DNA of 64,000 nucleotides from Candidatus Obscuribacterales bacterium (GCA_020634035.1 JACKCM010000002.1:846241-910240), one strand, 5' to 3'. Counted from the first letter of the stretch, positions 8,860 through 17,658 are shown. The notes: generated by a model from the letters alone, not told the origin. Program-made: numbers and translations.

Positions 8860-9081
8860 CTACTCTCTATCAGCTACGCTGATTTCGACAATCTGATCGA
8901 AGTTCAGGCAGCAGTTGTCGTCGAGCATAATGTACATAAGCCGGTTTTGTCCTTCGAAGGCCAGGTTGGTGAGCTGACCATGATATTCGCCACCGCCAAC
9001 TGTCAGAACTCTGACAGACTGGCCTACCCACTGTCTCAAATAAATCCGCTTGTCTGCATTTTGCTGGGGCGTATTGGGCAT
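8860..9081 (-). CDS. small protein with possible Sm-like fold, 73 aa
   Basis: A ribosome binding site (AGGA, eight bases from the ATG) supports this start. The protein is soluble and has the run VRVLTVGGGEYHGQLTNLAF, then LMYIMLDDNCCLNFDQIVEI. The pattern of a strand, a Gly-rich turn, a second strand ending in a Gly and a third long strand resembles an Sm/LSm or Hfq-type small barrel, but I cannot confirm that by eye. It sits directly upstream of fmt, with a five-base gap, and is probably translated from the same mRNA. If it is Sm-like, RNA binding would be expected. Confidence 0.6.
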   Translation of the reverse strand: MPNTPQQNADKRIYLRQWVGQSVRVLTVGGGEYHGQLTNLAFEGQNRLMYIMLDDNCCLNFDQIVEISVADRE

Positions 9082-9114
9082 GCTTGGCTTCCTGCCTCCT
9101 GAGTACTTTGGAAT

Positions 9115-9765
9115 TTATTCTAAACCATCGAAATTGACCTGTTCATGAATCGGCTTAATTTTTCGCAAAATGGCGAGCAGTCGGTCATAGTCCGATCTCA
9201 TGATCGTGGAAAGTGACCGGCCTGCACCGAGCAGAAACTGGTCATCCTGGTTCGAGGCTTGATAGGCTTCACGAATGGTGGCAGCTATCAATTCATCCAC
9301 AGGTATATCTTTTACCCCGGTGAGCAGTCTGAGAAAGTCGAAGCCGGCGGTGGCTTTTGCAATATCCTCTGCGCTTGCCTGATAGACGAAGTCATGCACC
9401 TCAGGTGGCTGCGGTGGCAGGTGCTGAAACATACGGTCGACGATCATGTAACCGACCACCAGGGCATGAACTTCGGTGCGAAGCAGCGAGAATATATGAG
9501 GCTGGGCCAGTTGAAGCTCCTGCCTGGTCAGACCGAGAGCCGAAGGTCGGTGCACCGAATCTTGAGGACCGGTAGAAACATTGGTCACCACGGCTATTAC
9601 CGAGATACCATTCTCTTCTGACTCCACTTTGAGAAAGCTGCCGAATCGAGGTCGGGCAGGTAGATTAGGCTCGTCATCGTTGCGATTGACGCACTCGGCG
9701 GTGAAACGAGTTATGGAGGAGGAGACGACCTCAGCTATCGGTAGCGACCCGGAAGGAATCGACAT
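9115..9765 (-). CDS. HAS-barrel domain protein of cyanobacterial type
   Basis: This 216-residue protein matches a conserved cyanobacterial family. It has a HAS-type beta barrel at about residues 5-95 (IAEVVSSSITRFTAEC, RPRFGSFLKV, ISVIAVVTNVSTGPQDSVHRP) followed by ALGLTRQELQLAQPHIFSLL and a helical C-terminal half with HLPPQPPEVHDFVY and LGAGRSLSTIMRSDYDRLLAIL. HAS barrels occur at the start of HerA-type ATPases; this family has the barrel without the ATPase. No biochemical role is established to my knowledge. It is one of the best lineage markers in the window. The gene starts seven bases after the lipoprotein gene's stop. Confidence 0.75.
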   Translation of the reverse strand: MSIPSGSLPIAEVVSSSITRFTAECVNRNDDEPNLPARPRFGSFLKVESEENGISVIAVVTNVSTGPQDSVHRPSALGLTRQELQLAQPHIFSLLRTEVHALVVGYMIVDRMFQHLPPQPPEVHDFVYQASAEDIAKATAGFDFLRLLTGVKDIPVDELIAATIREAYQASNQDDQFLLGAGRSLSTIMRSDYDRLLAILRKIKPIHEQVNFDGLE

Positions 9766-9771
9766 TCTAGG

Positions 9772-10293
9772 CTAATCTGTGGCCGGTGTCAGTTCGTTAG
9801 GAGAGAAGTTGTCCATCTCCTTTTCCGAAACAGGATCGTCCACCGATTTGCCCTGGGAGACACTAATTGTGGTTTTGCCGTCGTCTTCAGCCATGGTGAC
9901 ACTGACTTCGAGATCGTCTTTATGACCAGAGATGATGATGATCCGGGGCAACTTGTTGGTTTCGTCCACGGTCCAACCTTCCTGACCCATTTTCTCCTGG
10001 TACCATCCCGTCACCTTCTCCATCGAATCCGGAGAGGACATCGAAAGAAATCTTGCCTGCTCCCCTTCGGCATCATGGGCATTGGTGGCGCCTGCCACCA
10101 CCGACTCGGGATAGACAAAAGGCATCAGTTCCCGGGGCAGATCCTTGCTGCCTTCGCTGAAGGTATGGGTCATGCCGGCTGATTTGAAAGTGACCTGCTT
10201 TTCGTTGTTACAGGCTGTTATCAAGGCAGTTGATGACATGGTCAACAGCGCTGATACTACTAATAGTGCATTTCTTCTAGAAAGTTTGCTCAA
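9772..10293 (-). CDS. lipoprotein of unknown function
   Basis: The start is a TTG at 10293, six bases after a strong GGAGG. Residues 1-28 form a lipoprotein signal: a basic start (SKLSRRN), a hydrophobic core and the lipobox LITAC with Cys28. The mature part (about 145 residues) is acidic and beta-rich, with SPDSMEKVTGWYQEKMGQEGW near the middle; the last third is a strand-rich tail rich in Asp/Ser. Proteins with a similar layout are annotated only as hypothetical lipoproteins. It heads a unit reading toward the HAS-barrel gene. Confidence 0.7.
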   Translation of the reverse strand: MSKLSRRNALLVVSALLTMSSTALITACNNEKQVTFKSAGMTHTFSEGSKDLPRELMPFVYPESVVAGATNAHDAEGEQARFLSMSSPDSMEKVTGWYQEKMGQEGWTVDETNKLPRIIIISGHKDDLEVSVTMAEDDGKTTISVSQGKSVDDPVSEKEMDNFSPNELTPATD

Positions 10294-10375
10294 GGGCGAC
10301 CTCCGGAGCTTTATTTCGCCTCTGTCTTCGCTAGCAATTCTAGCACTGTTTTAAACCTGCACCGAGGGTTGTCAA

Positions 10376-11254
10376 TCAGCTTCTCTCTTCCAGCATCCCT
10401 TCTCCGAATAAATTTATAGAAAGTATGGTCAGGGATATGAGCAAAGACGGGATCAGTGGTGCCCACCAGTTGGCGTAGAAGAAGTCACTTTGAGCCTGGC
10501 GCAGCATCCCGCCCCAGCTCGGCGTGGCAGGACCGGGACCGAGTCCCAGAAAGCTGAGACCTGCTTCCATAACCACCGCATCGGAGACCAGCAAAATAAC
10601 CTGGATAAGGATGATTCGGCGGGCATTGGGAAGCAGATGCCTGAGCAGAAGCCAGATTCTACCGGCTCCAAGGGATACGGCCGCTTCTATATATTCTTCC
10701 AGGGCGAGAGCGCTAATTTTTGTATAGGCGATTCGAGCAGCCTCGAGCCAGGAGGTCGCCGATATGACCACGATAATCGAAAGAAGCGGAATCAGACCAA
10801 GCGAAGATCTGGTTACACCCAAAAGCTCCAGCATCTCCACAGGCAGTCTCTGGGTGAATTCAGGCGTTTTTATGAGCGCGGTCAGGGCAAGCAGCAGAAT
10901 CAAGGAGGGAATAGCCAGGAGGGCATCTACAATGCGCATCATCAGGGTGCTGACACCGGATCCTGCAAGGGAAGCGGCAGCGCCCCAGAGAGTGCCGAAG
11001 CCGACGGCGATGAGAGCTGAAATCAAACCGATGGCTAGCGAGTTGCGCGCTCCAAGGCAGGCAATCGTAAAGAGATCATGCCCCAGGCTATCGGTTCCGA
11101 GGATATGACCTTCGGTAAGCGGTTTTAGATTGAAGGCGTCTAGATTGGGCTCTAGACCGGCTTGATCCGGACCGAAGCTCTGACCGAGAAGACAGAGACT
11201 TATTAAGAAGAAGAAAATCAGCAGGGCTCCTTTGACCTTCGTATTCATCTTCAC
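10376..11254 (-). CDS. dppC: peptide/nickel-type ABC transporter permease (DppC/OppC family)
   Basis: This 292-residue inner-membrane permease has the DppC layout: one N-terminal membrane helix, the conserved domain LTEGHILGTDSLGHDLFTIACLGARNSL, and five further helices. The permease signature EAAVSLGAGRIWLLLRHLLPN (EAA loop) contacts the ATPase, and the C-terminus carries AGLSFLGLGPGPATPSWG. The GTG start overlaps the TGA of dppB (GTGA), with GAGGA just ahead. Together with dppB it forms the channel of an oligopeptide, dipeptide or nickel importer. The substrate-binding protein is not nearby; a matching ATPase gene lies at 46.0-47.0 kb. Confidence 0.9.
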   Translation of the reverse strand: MKMNTKVKGALLIFFFLISLCLLGQSFGPDQAGLEPNLDAFNLKPLTEGHILGTDSLGHDLFTIACLGARNSLAIGLISALIAVGFGTLWGAAASLAGSGVSTLMMRIVDALLAIPSLILLLALTALIKTPEFTQRLPVEMLELLGVTRSSLGLIPLLSIIVVISATSWLEAARIAYTKISALALEEYIEAAVSLGAGRIWLLLRHLLPNARRIILIQVILLVSDAVVMEAGLSFLGLGPGPATPSWGGMLRQAQSDFFYANWWAPLIPSLLISLTILSINLFGEGMLEERS

Positions 11255-12294
11255 AGCTTCCTCATTCTGACCGAATCTTCGGCTTTCGCCGTCTCGGCCT
11301 CGTCGCGAAGGCGCGGGTCTATAAAAGGAGCGATTAAATCAGCCAGCAGATTGGATAGAATCACCATGGTGCCATAGAGCATTATCAATGAGGTCATCAC
11401 CGGATAATTACGCCCGAAAGTGGCATCCACAGCCAGGCGTCCTGTGCCGGGCCAGCCGAATATGGACTCAATCAGGACAGATCCGCCTATGAGAGCAGGC
11501 AGAGAAAGGGCGAGCAGATTGAGCACAGGCAAAAGACAGTTGCGGCTCACATGAACGAGGATTACTCGGAAATCAGGCATCCCTTTCGCTATGGCAAGAG
11601 TTACATAGTTCTTTGTGATCTCATCGAGGGCAAGGCTGCGTATAAACAGTGCCACTTTGGCTGCCCGACCCAGAGCAAGGGCGAAGGCAGGCAGGATGGC
11701 AAAAGGTAATAATGCGATAAGGGCGCTGCCTCGGTTTAGATCTAGTGCGGCAAATATCGGAATGAAATGGAGTGTTTGCCAGTCGGCAGCTAAATAGACC
11801 AGGGCGAGGGCGACAAGAAAAGCCGGTATAGAGTAGAGAAAAAGGGTGGAGGTCAGTAAAAATCCCTCTAGTTTTGGAAAGCGGCTTCTTAGAAATACCA
11901 GAGCAAGCCCCCAGAGAGTGCCTGAGGTAAAGCTGAGGATAATGGCAGTGCCGGTGAGCATTATTGTGGCGGGCAGGCGCTCTAGAATTACTTCCAGAAC
12001 CGGACGGTTGTCTTGATACGAGCGCCCGAGCTCACCGTGCCCGGTCCAGCCCATGAGCCAGCGTCCATATTGAATCGGCAGAGGGTCGTCAAGACCGAAG
12101 CGCTTTCGCATGAAAGCAAGCTCTTCTCGGGAGATATCCCGGGTGCTCTCTCCTAATAGAGCCTCCACCGGATCTCCGGGCAGGGCCCGGACCAGACCAA
12201 AAGAGATCACTGAAAGAATAAAGAGAAGCGGCAGAGCCTGGAGGAATCTTTTCCAGATTATCTGAGCCAGGGTGATCGAGCCTCCTCTTGTCAA
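11251..12294 (-). CDS. dppB: peptide/nickel-type ABC transporter permease (DppB/OppB family)
   Basis: This protein of about 340 residues opens with the DppB hallmarks: a first membrane helix (FLQALPLLFILSVISFGLVRALPGDP), then LAFMRKRFGLDDPLPIQYGRWL. Six membrane helices follow; the EAA-type loop is TLAIAKGMPDFRVILVHVSRN, and FGWPGTGRLAVDATFGRNYPV is the conserved C-terminal stretch. The TTG at 12294 is the longest possible start, but AGGAGG lies inside that extension about ten bases before a CTG at 12270, which may be the real start. It is followed by dppC with a four-base overlap. It imports peptides or related solutes across the inner membrane. Confidence 0.88.
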   Translation of the reverse strand: MTRGGSITLAQIIWKRFLQALPLLFILSVISFGLVRALPGDPVEALLGESTRDISREELAFMRKRFGLDDPLPIQYGRWLMGWTGHGELGRSYQDNRPVLEVILERLPATIMLTGTAIILSFTSGTLWGLALVFLRSRFPKLEGFLLTSTLFLYSIPAFLVALALVYLAADWQTLHFIPIFAALDLNRGSALIALLPFAILPAFALALGRAAKVALFIRSLALDEITKNYVTLAIAKGMPDFRVILVHVSRNCLLPVLNLLALSLPALIGGSVLIESIFGWPGTGRLAVDATFGRNYPVMTSLIMLYGTMVILSNLLADLIAPFIDPRLRDEAETAKAEDSVRMRKL

Positions 12295-12344
12295 TAGATA
12301 AATTAGCTTCCAGGTAACGTCTTATGATACAGAAGCTTTTCGCG

Positions 12345-12374
12345 TTGACAATCGGCAGTCTCAAGTCTTAGGAT
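12345..12374 (+). promoter_or_regulatory. putative sigma-70 promoter of tRNA-Cys
   Basis: A perfect -35 hexamer TTGACA (12345-12350) is followed after 18 bases by TAGGAT (12369-12374), a four-of-six match to the -10 box. Transcription would begin near 12381, about 28 bases before the tRNA. This is read by eye only. Confidence 0.45.
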
Positions 12375-12408
12375 CAGAAGTCCGGGGCAACCGTATGATT
12401 TAATCAGC

Positions 12409-12479
<71 letters not shown>

Positions 12480-12513
12480 TATTTTTTCTCTCTTAGAGCG
12501 AGGACTATCGGGT

Positions 12514-12519
12514 TATAAT
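12514..12519 (+). promoter_or_regulatory. perfect -10 box ahead of tRNA-Val(GAC)
   Basis: TATAAT lies 11 bases before the mature tRNA start. No convincing -35 box is seen (TCTTAG sits at the expected distance), so this may be a weak or extended promoter between the two tRNA genes. Confidence 0.4.
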
Positions 12520-12530
12520 TGAATACTTGA

Positions 12531-12603
12531 GGGCGGTTGGCGCAGTTGGTAGCGCATCACTTTGACATAGTGGGGGCCACTGGTTCGAATCCAGTACCGC
12601 CCA
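12531..12603 (+). tRNA. tRNA-Val (anticodon GAC)
   Basis: A 73-base cloverleaf. GGGCGGT pairs with ACCGCCC, the discriminator is A, the anticodon loop TTGACAT gives GAC (Val), and GGTTCGAATCC forms the T arm. CCA is not encoded. It follows tRNA-Cys by 51 bases and precedes a strong terminator hairpin. Confidence 0.97.
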
Positions 12604-12646
12604 AATTTTTCCCCGATATCTTTCATCAGATTGCATCGAATCATCT

Positions 12647-12679
12647 AATTGCTTTATAGTGCTATAAAGCAATTTTTTT
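12647..12679 (+). terminator. intrinsic terminator after the tRNA pair
   Basis: AATTGCTTTATAG (12647-12659) and CTATAAAGCAATT (12662-12674) are perfectly complementary around a two-base centre and run into a T tract. It also explains why an apparent TTG start at 12649 for the next gene is false: that codon lies inside this hairpin. Confidence 0.85.
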
Positions 12680-12696
12680 GTATCTTTATCAGACCC

Positions 12697-13476
12697 ATGG
12701 ACGATTTGAAGCGTTACTCGAGAAGAGAGATTTTAAAGCGTGGAGCAGGCGCGCTCTCCGCTTTGAGTTTTGCCGGCAGCTTTCCCTCCGGGCATTCGCC
12801 TGAGGATCTTGTTGTCGTCAGGCTGTCGGGTGGAAACGATGCACTGAATACGGTGGTGCCTCTTCTATGCGGCGAGTACAAACGGCATCGTCAGTCTATC
12901 TCTATATCAGAGAGCGAACTTATCGAACTTACCGAAGAGTATGGCTTGCACCCGGCTCTGACCGAGACGGCTAGTATCTATCGAAATGGAGATCTGGCGT
13001 TTTTACTCGGGGTCGGATTTCCGGCTGACACAGAAACCAGCTCCCATGAACTGGCCGATTATTTCTGGAAGACCGGCGATCTAAAAGCCGATGGTTTTCT
13101 CACTGAAGAGAATCCCGAGTTCTTTCTTAATTGCAGATATCTGCAGTTGGATGGTTTCGATACCCATAGCAATCAGGTAAGCAAACAGGAAAAAGCCCTT
13201 AAAGAATTAGACAGATTGATCAGTCGGGAATATTCTTCTAAGAAGACTATATTTGTTTACTCTGAGTTCGGACGTAGTCTATCGGAAAACGAAGAAGGCG
13301 GAACCGATCATGGTCTGGCTGGTCTTGCCATGCTTATCGGTGGCAAGGTCCGTGGCGGAATCTATGGAGAATATCGCTTCGAAGGCGACAACCTGGCTGC
13401 TGTGCTAGAGCCGAGCATCATATATGATGCCATAGAGAATAGAGACCGCGCTAAGGACAATCTCTATTTTTCCTAA
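12697..13476 (+). CDS. short DUF1501 family protein with Tat signal
   Basis: This protein of about 259 residues starts at the ATG at 12697, beyond the tRNA terminator. The N-terminus has a twin-arginine signal (SRREILKRGAGALSALSFAG), so it is probably exported folded. DUF1501 motifs follow: VVVRLSGGNDALNTVVPL, a middle HELADYFWKTGD, and the C-terminal LDGFDTHSNQ, FVYSEFGRSLSEN and GGTDHGLAG. DUF1501 proteins are sulfatase-like and usually about 400 residues. Here the middle section between FWKTGD and the FDTH motif is much shorter. I see no frameshift, so it looks like a compact natural variant. Its stop overlaps that of the convergent TPR gene. Confidence 0.8.
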   Translation: MDDLKRYSRREILKRGAGALSALSFAGSFPSGHSPEDLVVVRLSGGNDALNTVVPLLCGEYKRHRQSISISESELIELTEEYGLHPALTETASIYRNGDLAFLLGVGFPADTETSSHELADYFWKTGDLKADGFLTEENPEFFLNCRYLQLDGFDTHSNQVSKQEKALKELDRLISREYSSKKTIFVYSEFGRSLSENEEGGTDHGLAGLAMLIGGKVRGGIYGEYRFEGDNLAAVLEPSIIYDAIENRDRAKDNLYFS

Positions 13477-14963
13477 TCGTCTCTATAAAATCGCGCTTTG
13501 AATTCGCTTGCTTCCGCTTCTTTGACAAGTCCTTTCTTGCGCTGGATAGAAGCTATGGTTTCATGGACATCGGCATCGTAGAGATCTTTTGTCAGGGCTT
13601 GTCTGGCCAGGACGAGAGCTTCATCTGCTTTTCCGCTTTCTATGAGCACCTTCGCTCGGGTATGCAGCATGGTCTCATTGTCTGATTGTTTTTCGAGGAT
13701 TTTAGCTGCTAATCGATCAGCTTCTTCGAATCGCTTCAATTCTAGCAATTCACTAACAACGTGCTCTTGCAAATCTTCATCCTTCGGGGCGAGGGCGGCA
13801 GCCCTGCGAAAGTCTGCCAGTGCCTTTTCATGCTGCTTTAAATCGCTGAAGTAGAGCCCGCGATGATGATAGTTTTCGGCATTCTCTGGAGCATTTTTCA
13901 CCAGAAATTCATAAATGCTCTCCAGCTTCTGTCGATCTTTCTGGGCTTCTGCCGGTCGGTTTTCCTCTTCGAAAAAACGGGCTCTCCCTTTGAGTGCTTC
14001 GATCCGATTATCCTGATCGCTTGAATTGATCTCTTTTGCATAACAGTCGAGAATTTTTTTTACATATTCTCTTCTCTCTTCTTCGTCGTTAGAGACCTGA
14101 GCTTTCTTGGCTATCTGCATTCTTCTCAGATAAAGGTCTGCCGTAGGTTCATCGTCATCGGCGATTTCGCTGTCGATTGCAGTAAGAGCTAGCCGATATG
14201 TTATTAATGCCTCGTCTTTCTTGCCCAGAATTTCATTGAGATAGGCTCGATCAAATAAGATGGTGTCGGCATTGGTACCTGAGCTTGCGCTATTTTTCTT
14301 GAATTTGAAATCTTCCAGAACAGCAAGGGCTCTAGCGCTATCCCCCAGGTAGATGTAGGCTTTGGCCAGCGATTCTCTAGCCCTGCCTGACCAATAATCT
14401 TCTTTGAGGGTGAGCGCCTTTCTATAGTCTTCGATAGCTCGATCCAGTCTTCCTGTTTCTTCGAAGAAAGATGCTCGTTGAATTAATTCGTAGCCAGGTG
14501 CGTCGGAGATTTCTATGGCTCTTGTGTATTCTTTCTCTGCTTGTTCAAACTGGTGCATCGCTAGATAACAGTCACCGCGGGCGGTGAAAAGAATTGTGTC
14601 ATTTGCATCGAGTTTGATAGCCCTGGAGTAATCTTCTAAAGATTTCTCATATCGATTCGAGTATCGATAGGCATCGCCCCTCTTTCGGTACCATTCTTCG
14701 TTGTTTGCATCGATAGCGATGGCCCGGTCGAAGTCTTTAATCGCTTTGTCATACTCATCTTTGTAATAATAGTATCGACCCCGGGCGAATAGATACTCGG
14801 CTTTTTCAGGATGTCTGACAATCGCTTTTGATAGTTTCTGGAGCTGGGCAGGGGTAATATCATCGCTGTCGCCTTCTACGATATCTTTCAACCCCCACTC
14901 ATCCATAGAGCAGGCGCTGAGAGCGAGAGTTGAAAACAAAGCGAGAAAGATTTTCTGCTTCAT
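13473..14963 (-). CDS. TPR-repeat lipoprotein
   Basis: This protein of 496 residues starts at the ATG at 14963. An upstream in-frame extension is unlikely, because from 14963 the sequence begins with a proper lipoprotein signal (KQKIFLALFSTLALSAC, lipid-attached Cys18). The rest is tetratricopeptide repeats. Clear units include AEYLFARGRYYYYKDEYDKA, EWYRKRGDAYRYSNRYEKS, ILFTARGDCYLAMHQFEQA, ENYHHRGLYFSDLKQHEKA and a last pair near the C-terminus; roughly ten repeats in all. TPR lipoproteins scaffold protein complexes at the cell envelope; no partner can be named. It follows the DUF6941 gene by 13 bases and is probably co-transcribed. Confidence 0.85.
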   Translation of the reverse strand: MKQKIFLALFSTLALSACSMDEWGLKDIVEGDSDDITPAQLQKLSKAIVRHPEKAEYLFARGRYYYYKDEYDKAIKDFDRAIAIDANNEEWYRKRGDAYRYSNRYEKSLEDYSRAIKLDANDTILFTARGDCYLAMHQFEQAEKEYTRAIEISDAPGYELIQRASFFEETGRLDRAIEDYRKALTLKEDYWSGRARESLAKAYIYLGDSARALAVLEDFKFKKNSASSGTNADTILFDRAYLNEILGKKDEALITYRLALTAIDSEIADDDEPTADLYLRRMQIAKKAQVSNDEEERREYVKKILDCYAKEINSSDQDNRIEALKGRARFFEEENRPAEAQKDRQKLESIYEFLVKNAPENAENYHHRGLYFSDLKQHEKALADFRRAAALAPKDEDLQEHVVSELLELKRFEEADRLAAKILEKQSDNETMLHTRAKVLIESGKADEALVLARQALTKDLYDADVHETIASIQRKKGLVKEAEASEFKARFYRDD

Positions 14964-14976
14964 GGCGCCTGGCGCT

Positions 14977-15390
14977 CTAGGGGTCGGGATGATTGGTAGG
15001 TTCGAGCATGCACCAGAATTTGCGCTCGAAATCCCACATGTTTTCATCCTTCCAGTTACGCAGAGTGACTTTTACCGCCCACATCCCTTCTTTTTCGAGG
15101 GTGATATCGGGCTTGAAGACATGGTGGCCTTTGTAAATATCGTTTGGATCGTTGGCGCTGAATTCGCCTCTGTAGACTTCTACTCCATCGGGACTCTCGA
15201 TGGTGACCGTACCCTTGTACTGACGTCTTTCGTAAGGCGTGCCAAAACCAATTACCCAGGAGCAACTGGAGTGGAAGGGCAGCTCTTTGACCACGAATAC
15301 GTCAAAGATTCCCTGGAGGTTGAGCATACCGTCATCGCTTCGTTCCGTGTTCTCGCAGAACAATATGTAGCCGCTATGCAGGTACTTCAT
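14977..15390 (-). CDS. DUF6941 family protein
   Basis: A protein of 137 residues; the ATG at 15390 has GAGG seven bases ahead, so the in-frame start further upstream is rejected. The sequence is a beta-sandwich type: YILFCENTERSDDGMLNLQGIFDVF near the start, then FHSSCSWVIGFG and KVTLRNWKDENMWDFERKFWC near the end. Proteins with this pattern (a visible 'gene product, then GIFD' motif) fall in DUF6941, of unknown function. It lies between fusA and the TPR lipoprotein gene, all on the minus strand. Confidence 0.65.
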   Translation of the reverse strand: MKYLHSGYILFCENTERSDDGMLNLQGIFDVFVVKELPFHSSCSWVIGFGTPYERRQYKGTVTIESPDGVEVYRGEFSANDPNDIYKGHHVFKPDITLEKEGMWAVKVTLRNWKDENMWDFERKFWCMLEPTNHPDP

Positions 15391-15499
15391 GACAATCCTC
15401 GTTCTTGTCCTTATCAGGCAGTGAGCCAAAGGAATAGTAAACCATTTACAGGCTCGATGGGGGTATTTTATGAATTATAGAAGATTATTGGACTGGTAA

Positions 15500-15545
15500 G
15501 GAAAGCCCCGGTTGGGCTTGGAGCTTTCACCGGGGCTTTCGATTG
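15500..15545 (-). terminator. terminator downstream of fusA
   Basis: GAAAGCCCCGGT (15501-15512) and ACCGGGGCTTTC (15529-15540) form a perfect 12-base-pair stem, followed on the minus strand by a short pyrimidine run. It separates the str operon from the DUF6941-TPR unit. Confidence 0.75.
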
Positions 15546-15561
15546 CTTGGATAATCACTGA

Positions 15562-17658
15562 TTAGTGATGTTTACCTTTGATGATCTCTTCAGAGATGCT
15601 GGTGGGCACTTCCTCGTAGTGGAGGAATTCCATGGTGAAGGTACCCTGACCTCTGGTTTTGTTTCTGATGTCAGTAGCATAACCGAACATCTCAGAGAGA
15701 GGCACGTTGCAATTCACCTTGGAGAGGTGATCGGTGGTGTTCATACCTTCGACCTTACCCCGTCTGCCGGAGAGGTCGCCGATGACATCGCCCATGTAGT
15801 CTTCCGGTACTTCCACTTCTACCTTCATGATAGGTTCGAGCAGAACCGGTCTGGCTTTTCTGAAACCTTCCTTGAAACCGATAGAACCGGCTGTACGGAA
15901 TGCCATTTCGGAAGAGTCGACCGGGTGGAAGCTTCCGTCCACTAAGCGGACAACGATGTCGATGATCGGATAGCCGGCAAGCACACCGCCAGCCATGGCA
16001 TCTTTGACACCGGATTCGACGGCGGGGATGTATTCTCTGGGAACCACACCACCGACGATCTTGTTCTCGAAGGTGAAACCGGTACCGGGTTGGCCGGGTT
16101 CGATCTCGAGCACGACGTCTCCGTACTGACCACGACCACCACTCTGACGGACGAATTTGCCCTGTTGAGTAACGGCATTGCGGATGGTTTCGCGGTAAGC
16201 AACCTGGGGTTTGCCCACGTTGGCTTCCACTTTGAATTCGCGCAGCAGTCTGTCGACGATAATTTCGAGGTGAAGTTCACCCATACCGGCGATGATGGTC
16301 TGACCGGTCTCGTGATCAACCGAGACTTTGAAGGTCGGATCTTCTTCAGCCAGTTTGGAAAGAGCGGTACCGAGCTTGTCGGCGTCGCCTTTGGTCTTGG
16401 GCTCGATGGCTACCGAGATAACCGGATCCGGGAAGTCCATGGACTCGAGGATGATAGGTTTGTCCTGGTCGCAGAGGGTGTCACCGGTGCTGGTGTCTTT
16501 GAGACCGACAGCAGCGACGATATCACCGGCGGCTGCCGATTCGACATCGGTTCTCTCGTCGGCTTGCAGGCGGACGAGACGGCTGATTCTCTCTTTCTTG
16601 CCTTTCACCGAGTTGTATACATAGGACCCGGCGTTGAGGGTACCGCTGTAGACCCGGAGGAAGGTCAGTTTGCCCACGAAAGGATCGTTCATCACTTTGA
16701 AGGCGAGGGCCGAGAAAGGCTCACTGGGATCGTACAAACGGACGGCTTCTTCGCCATCAGGAAGTGTACCCTTGATGCCTTCGACATCGGAAGGAGCCGG
16801 CAGGTAGTCGACGATGGCATCGAGCAGAAGCTGGACACCTTTGTTTTTGAAGGCGGAGCCGCAAAGAACAGGAATGATCTTGTTCTGGCAGACAGCTTCG
16901 CGCAGGACCCGTCTGAGGTCTTCGGGAGAAGGAGTCTCGCCTTCGAGATATTTTTCCATCAGAGCATCATCACATTCGACGATGGCTTCTTCTAATGTAT
17001 GTCTCCACTTCTCGGCTTCTTCTTTATAGTCGCTCGGAATCTCGTCGATCTTGATGTTTTTGCCCATCGGATCGTCTTCTTCGTAGAAGTGAGCTTTCAT
17101 TTCGATCAGGTCTATGAGACCCATGAAGTTGGATTCAGCGCCCATGGGAATCTGAATCGGGTGGCAGTTGGCCCATGTAGAGTGCATGCCGGGCAGGCTC
17201 TCTTTGGTCTGACCGAGAACTTTGAAGAAGTCGGCACCGCTTCGGTCCATTTTGTTGACCATGATCATGCGGGGTACCGAATAACGGTTGGCTTGCTTCC
17301 AGACGGTCTGGGTCTGGGGCTGAACGCCGCCAACGGCACAGAGCACGATGACAACGCCGTCGAGAACCCGCATCGAACGCTCTACTTCAACGGTGAAGTC
17401 GACGTGTCCGGGGGTGTCTATCAGGTTGATTCTTTTGCCTTTCCATTCACTGGTGATGGCGGCGGCGGTAATGGTGATACCGCGCTCTTTTTCCTGGGCC
17501 ATCCAGTCTGTGACGCTGGTGCCATCATGGACTTCGCCCATGCGGTGAATGAGACCCGAATAGAAAAGAATTCTTTCCGTGGTCGTTGTTTTACCTGCAT
17601 CGATATGGGCGGCTATTCCCATGTTTCTTATGTTTGCTAGTTGGCTGGAGCGAGTCAC
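15562..17658 (-). CDS. fusA: translation elongation factor G
   Basis: EF-G, 698 residues, drives ribosomal translocation with GTP. G-domain motifs are all present: G1 AHIDAGKTT, G2 RGITI, G3 DTPGHVDF, G4 NKMD, G5 GSAFKNKGVQ. Domain II (FVGKLTFLRVYSGTL), domain III (GMGELHLEIIVDRL), domain IV (GRGQYGDVVLEIEPG, IPAVESGVKDAM) and domain V (PVILEPI-type, YMGDVIGDLSGRRG) follow in order. The preferred start is the GTG at 17658, eight bases after AAAGGA, giving ten residues before the universal RNMGIAAHIDAG. An ATG at 17691 is possible; longer extensions add unrelated residues. It is third in the str operon, but 400 bases separate it from rpsG, and tuf does not follow. Confidence 0.97.
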   Translation of the reverse strand: MTRSSQLANIRNMGIAAHIDAGKTTTTERILFYSGLIHRMGEVHDGTSVTDWMAQEKERGITITAAAITSEWKGKRINLIDTPGHVDFTVEVERSMRVLDGVVIVLCAVGGVQPQTQTVWKQANRYSVPRMIMVNKMDRSGADFFKVLGQTKESLPGMHSTWANCHPIQIPMGAESNFMGLIDLIEMKAHFYEEDDPMGKNIKIDEIPSDYKEEAEKWRHTLEEAIVECDDALMEKYLEGETPSPEDLRRVLREAVCQNKIIPVLCGSAFKNKGVQLLLDAIVDYLPAPSDVEGIKGTLPDGEEAVRLYDPSEPFSALAFKVMNDPFVGKLTFLRVYSGTLNAGSYVYNSVKGKKERISRLVRLQADERTDVESAAAGDIVAAVGLKDTSTGDTLCDQDKPIILESMDFPDPVISVAIEPKTKGDADKLGTALSKLAEEDPTFKVSVDHETGQTIIAGMGELHLEIIVDRLLREFKVEANVGKPQVAYRETIRNAVTQQGKFVRQSGGRGQYGDVVLEIEPGQPGTGFTFENKIVGGVVPREYIPAVESGVKDAMAGGVLAGYPIIDIVVRLVDGSFHPVDSSEMAFRTAGSIGFKEGFRKARPVLLEPIMKVEVEVPEDYMGDVIGDLSGRRGKVEGMNTTDHLSKVNCNVPLSEMFGYATDIRNKTRGQGTFTMEFLHYEEVPTSISEEIIKGKHH

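Noticed and set aside
12649..12696. In-frame TTG start for the DUF1501 gene
   Set aside because: It lies inside the terminator hairpin; the ATG at 12697 gives the twin-arginine signal at the correct place.
16090..16995. 301-codon open frame opposite fusA
   Set aside because: Antisense to EF-G, with no start signal or recognisable domain.
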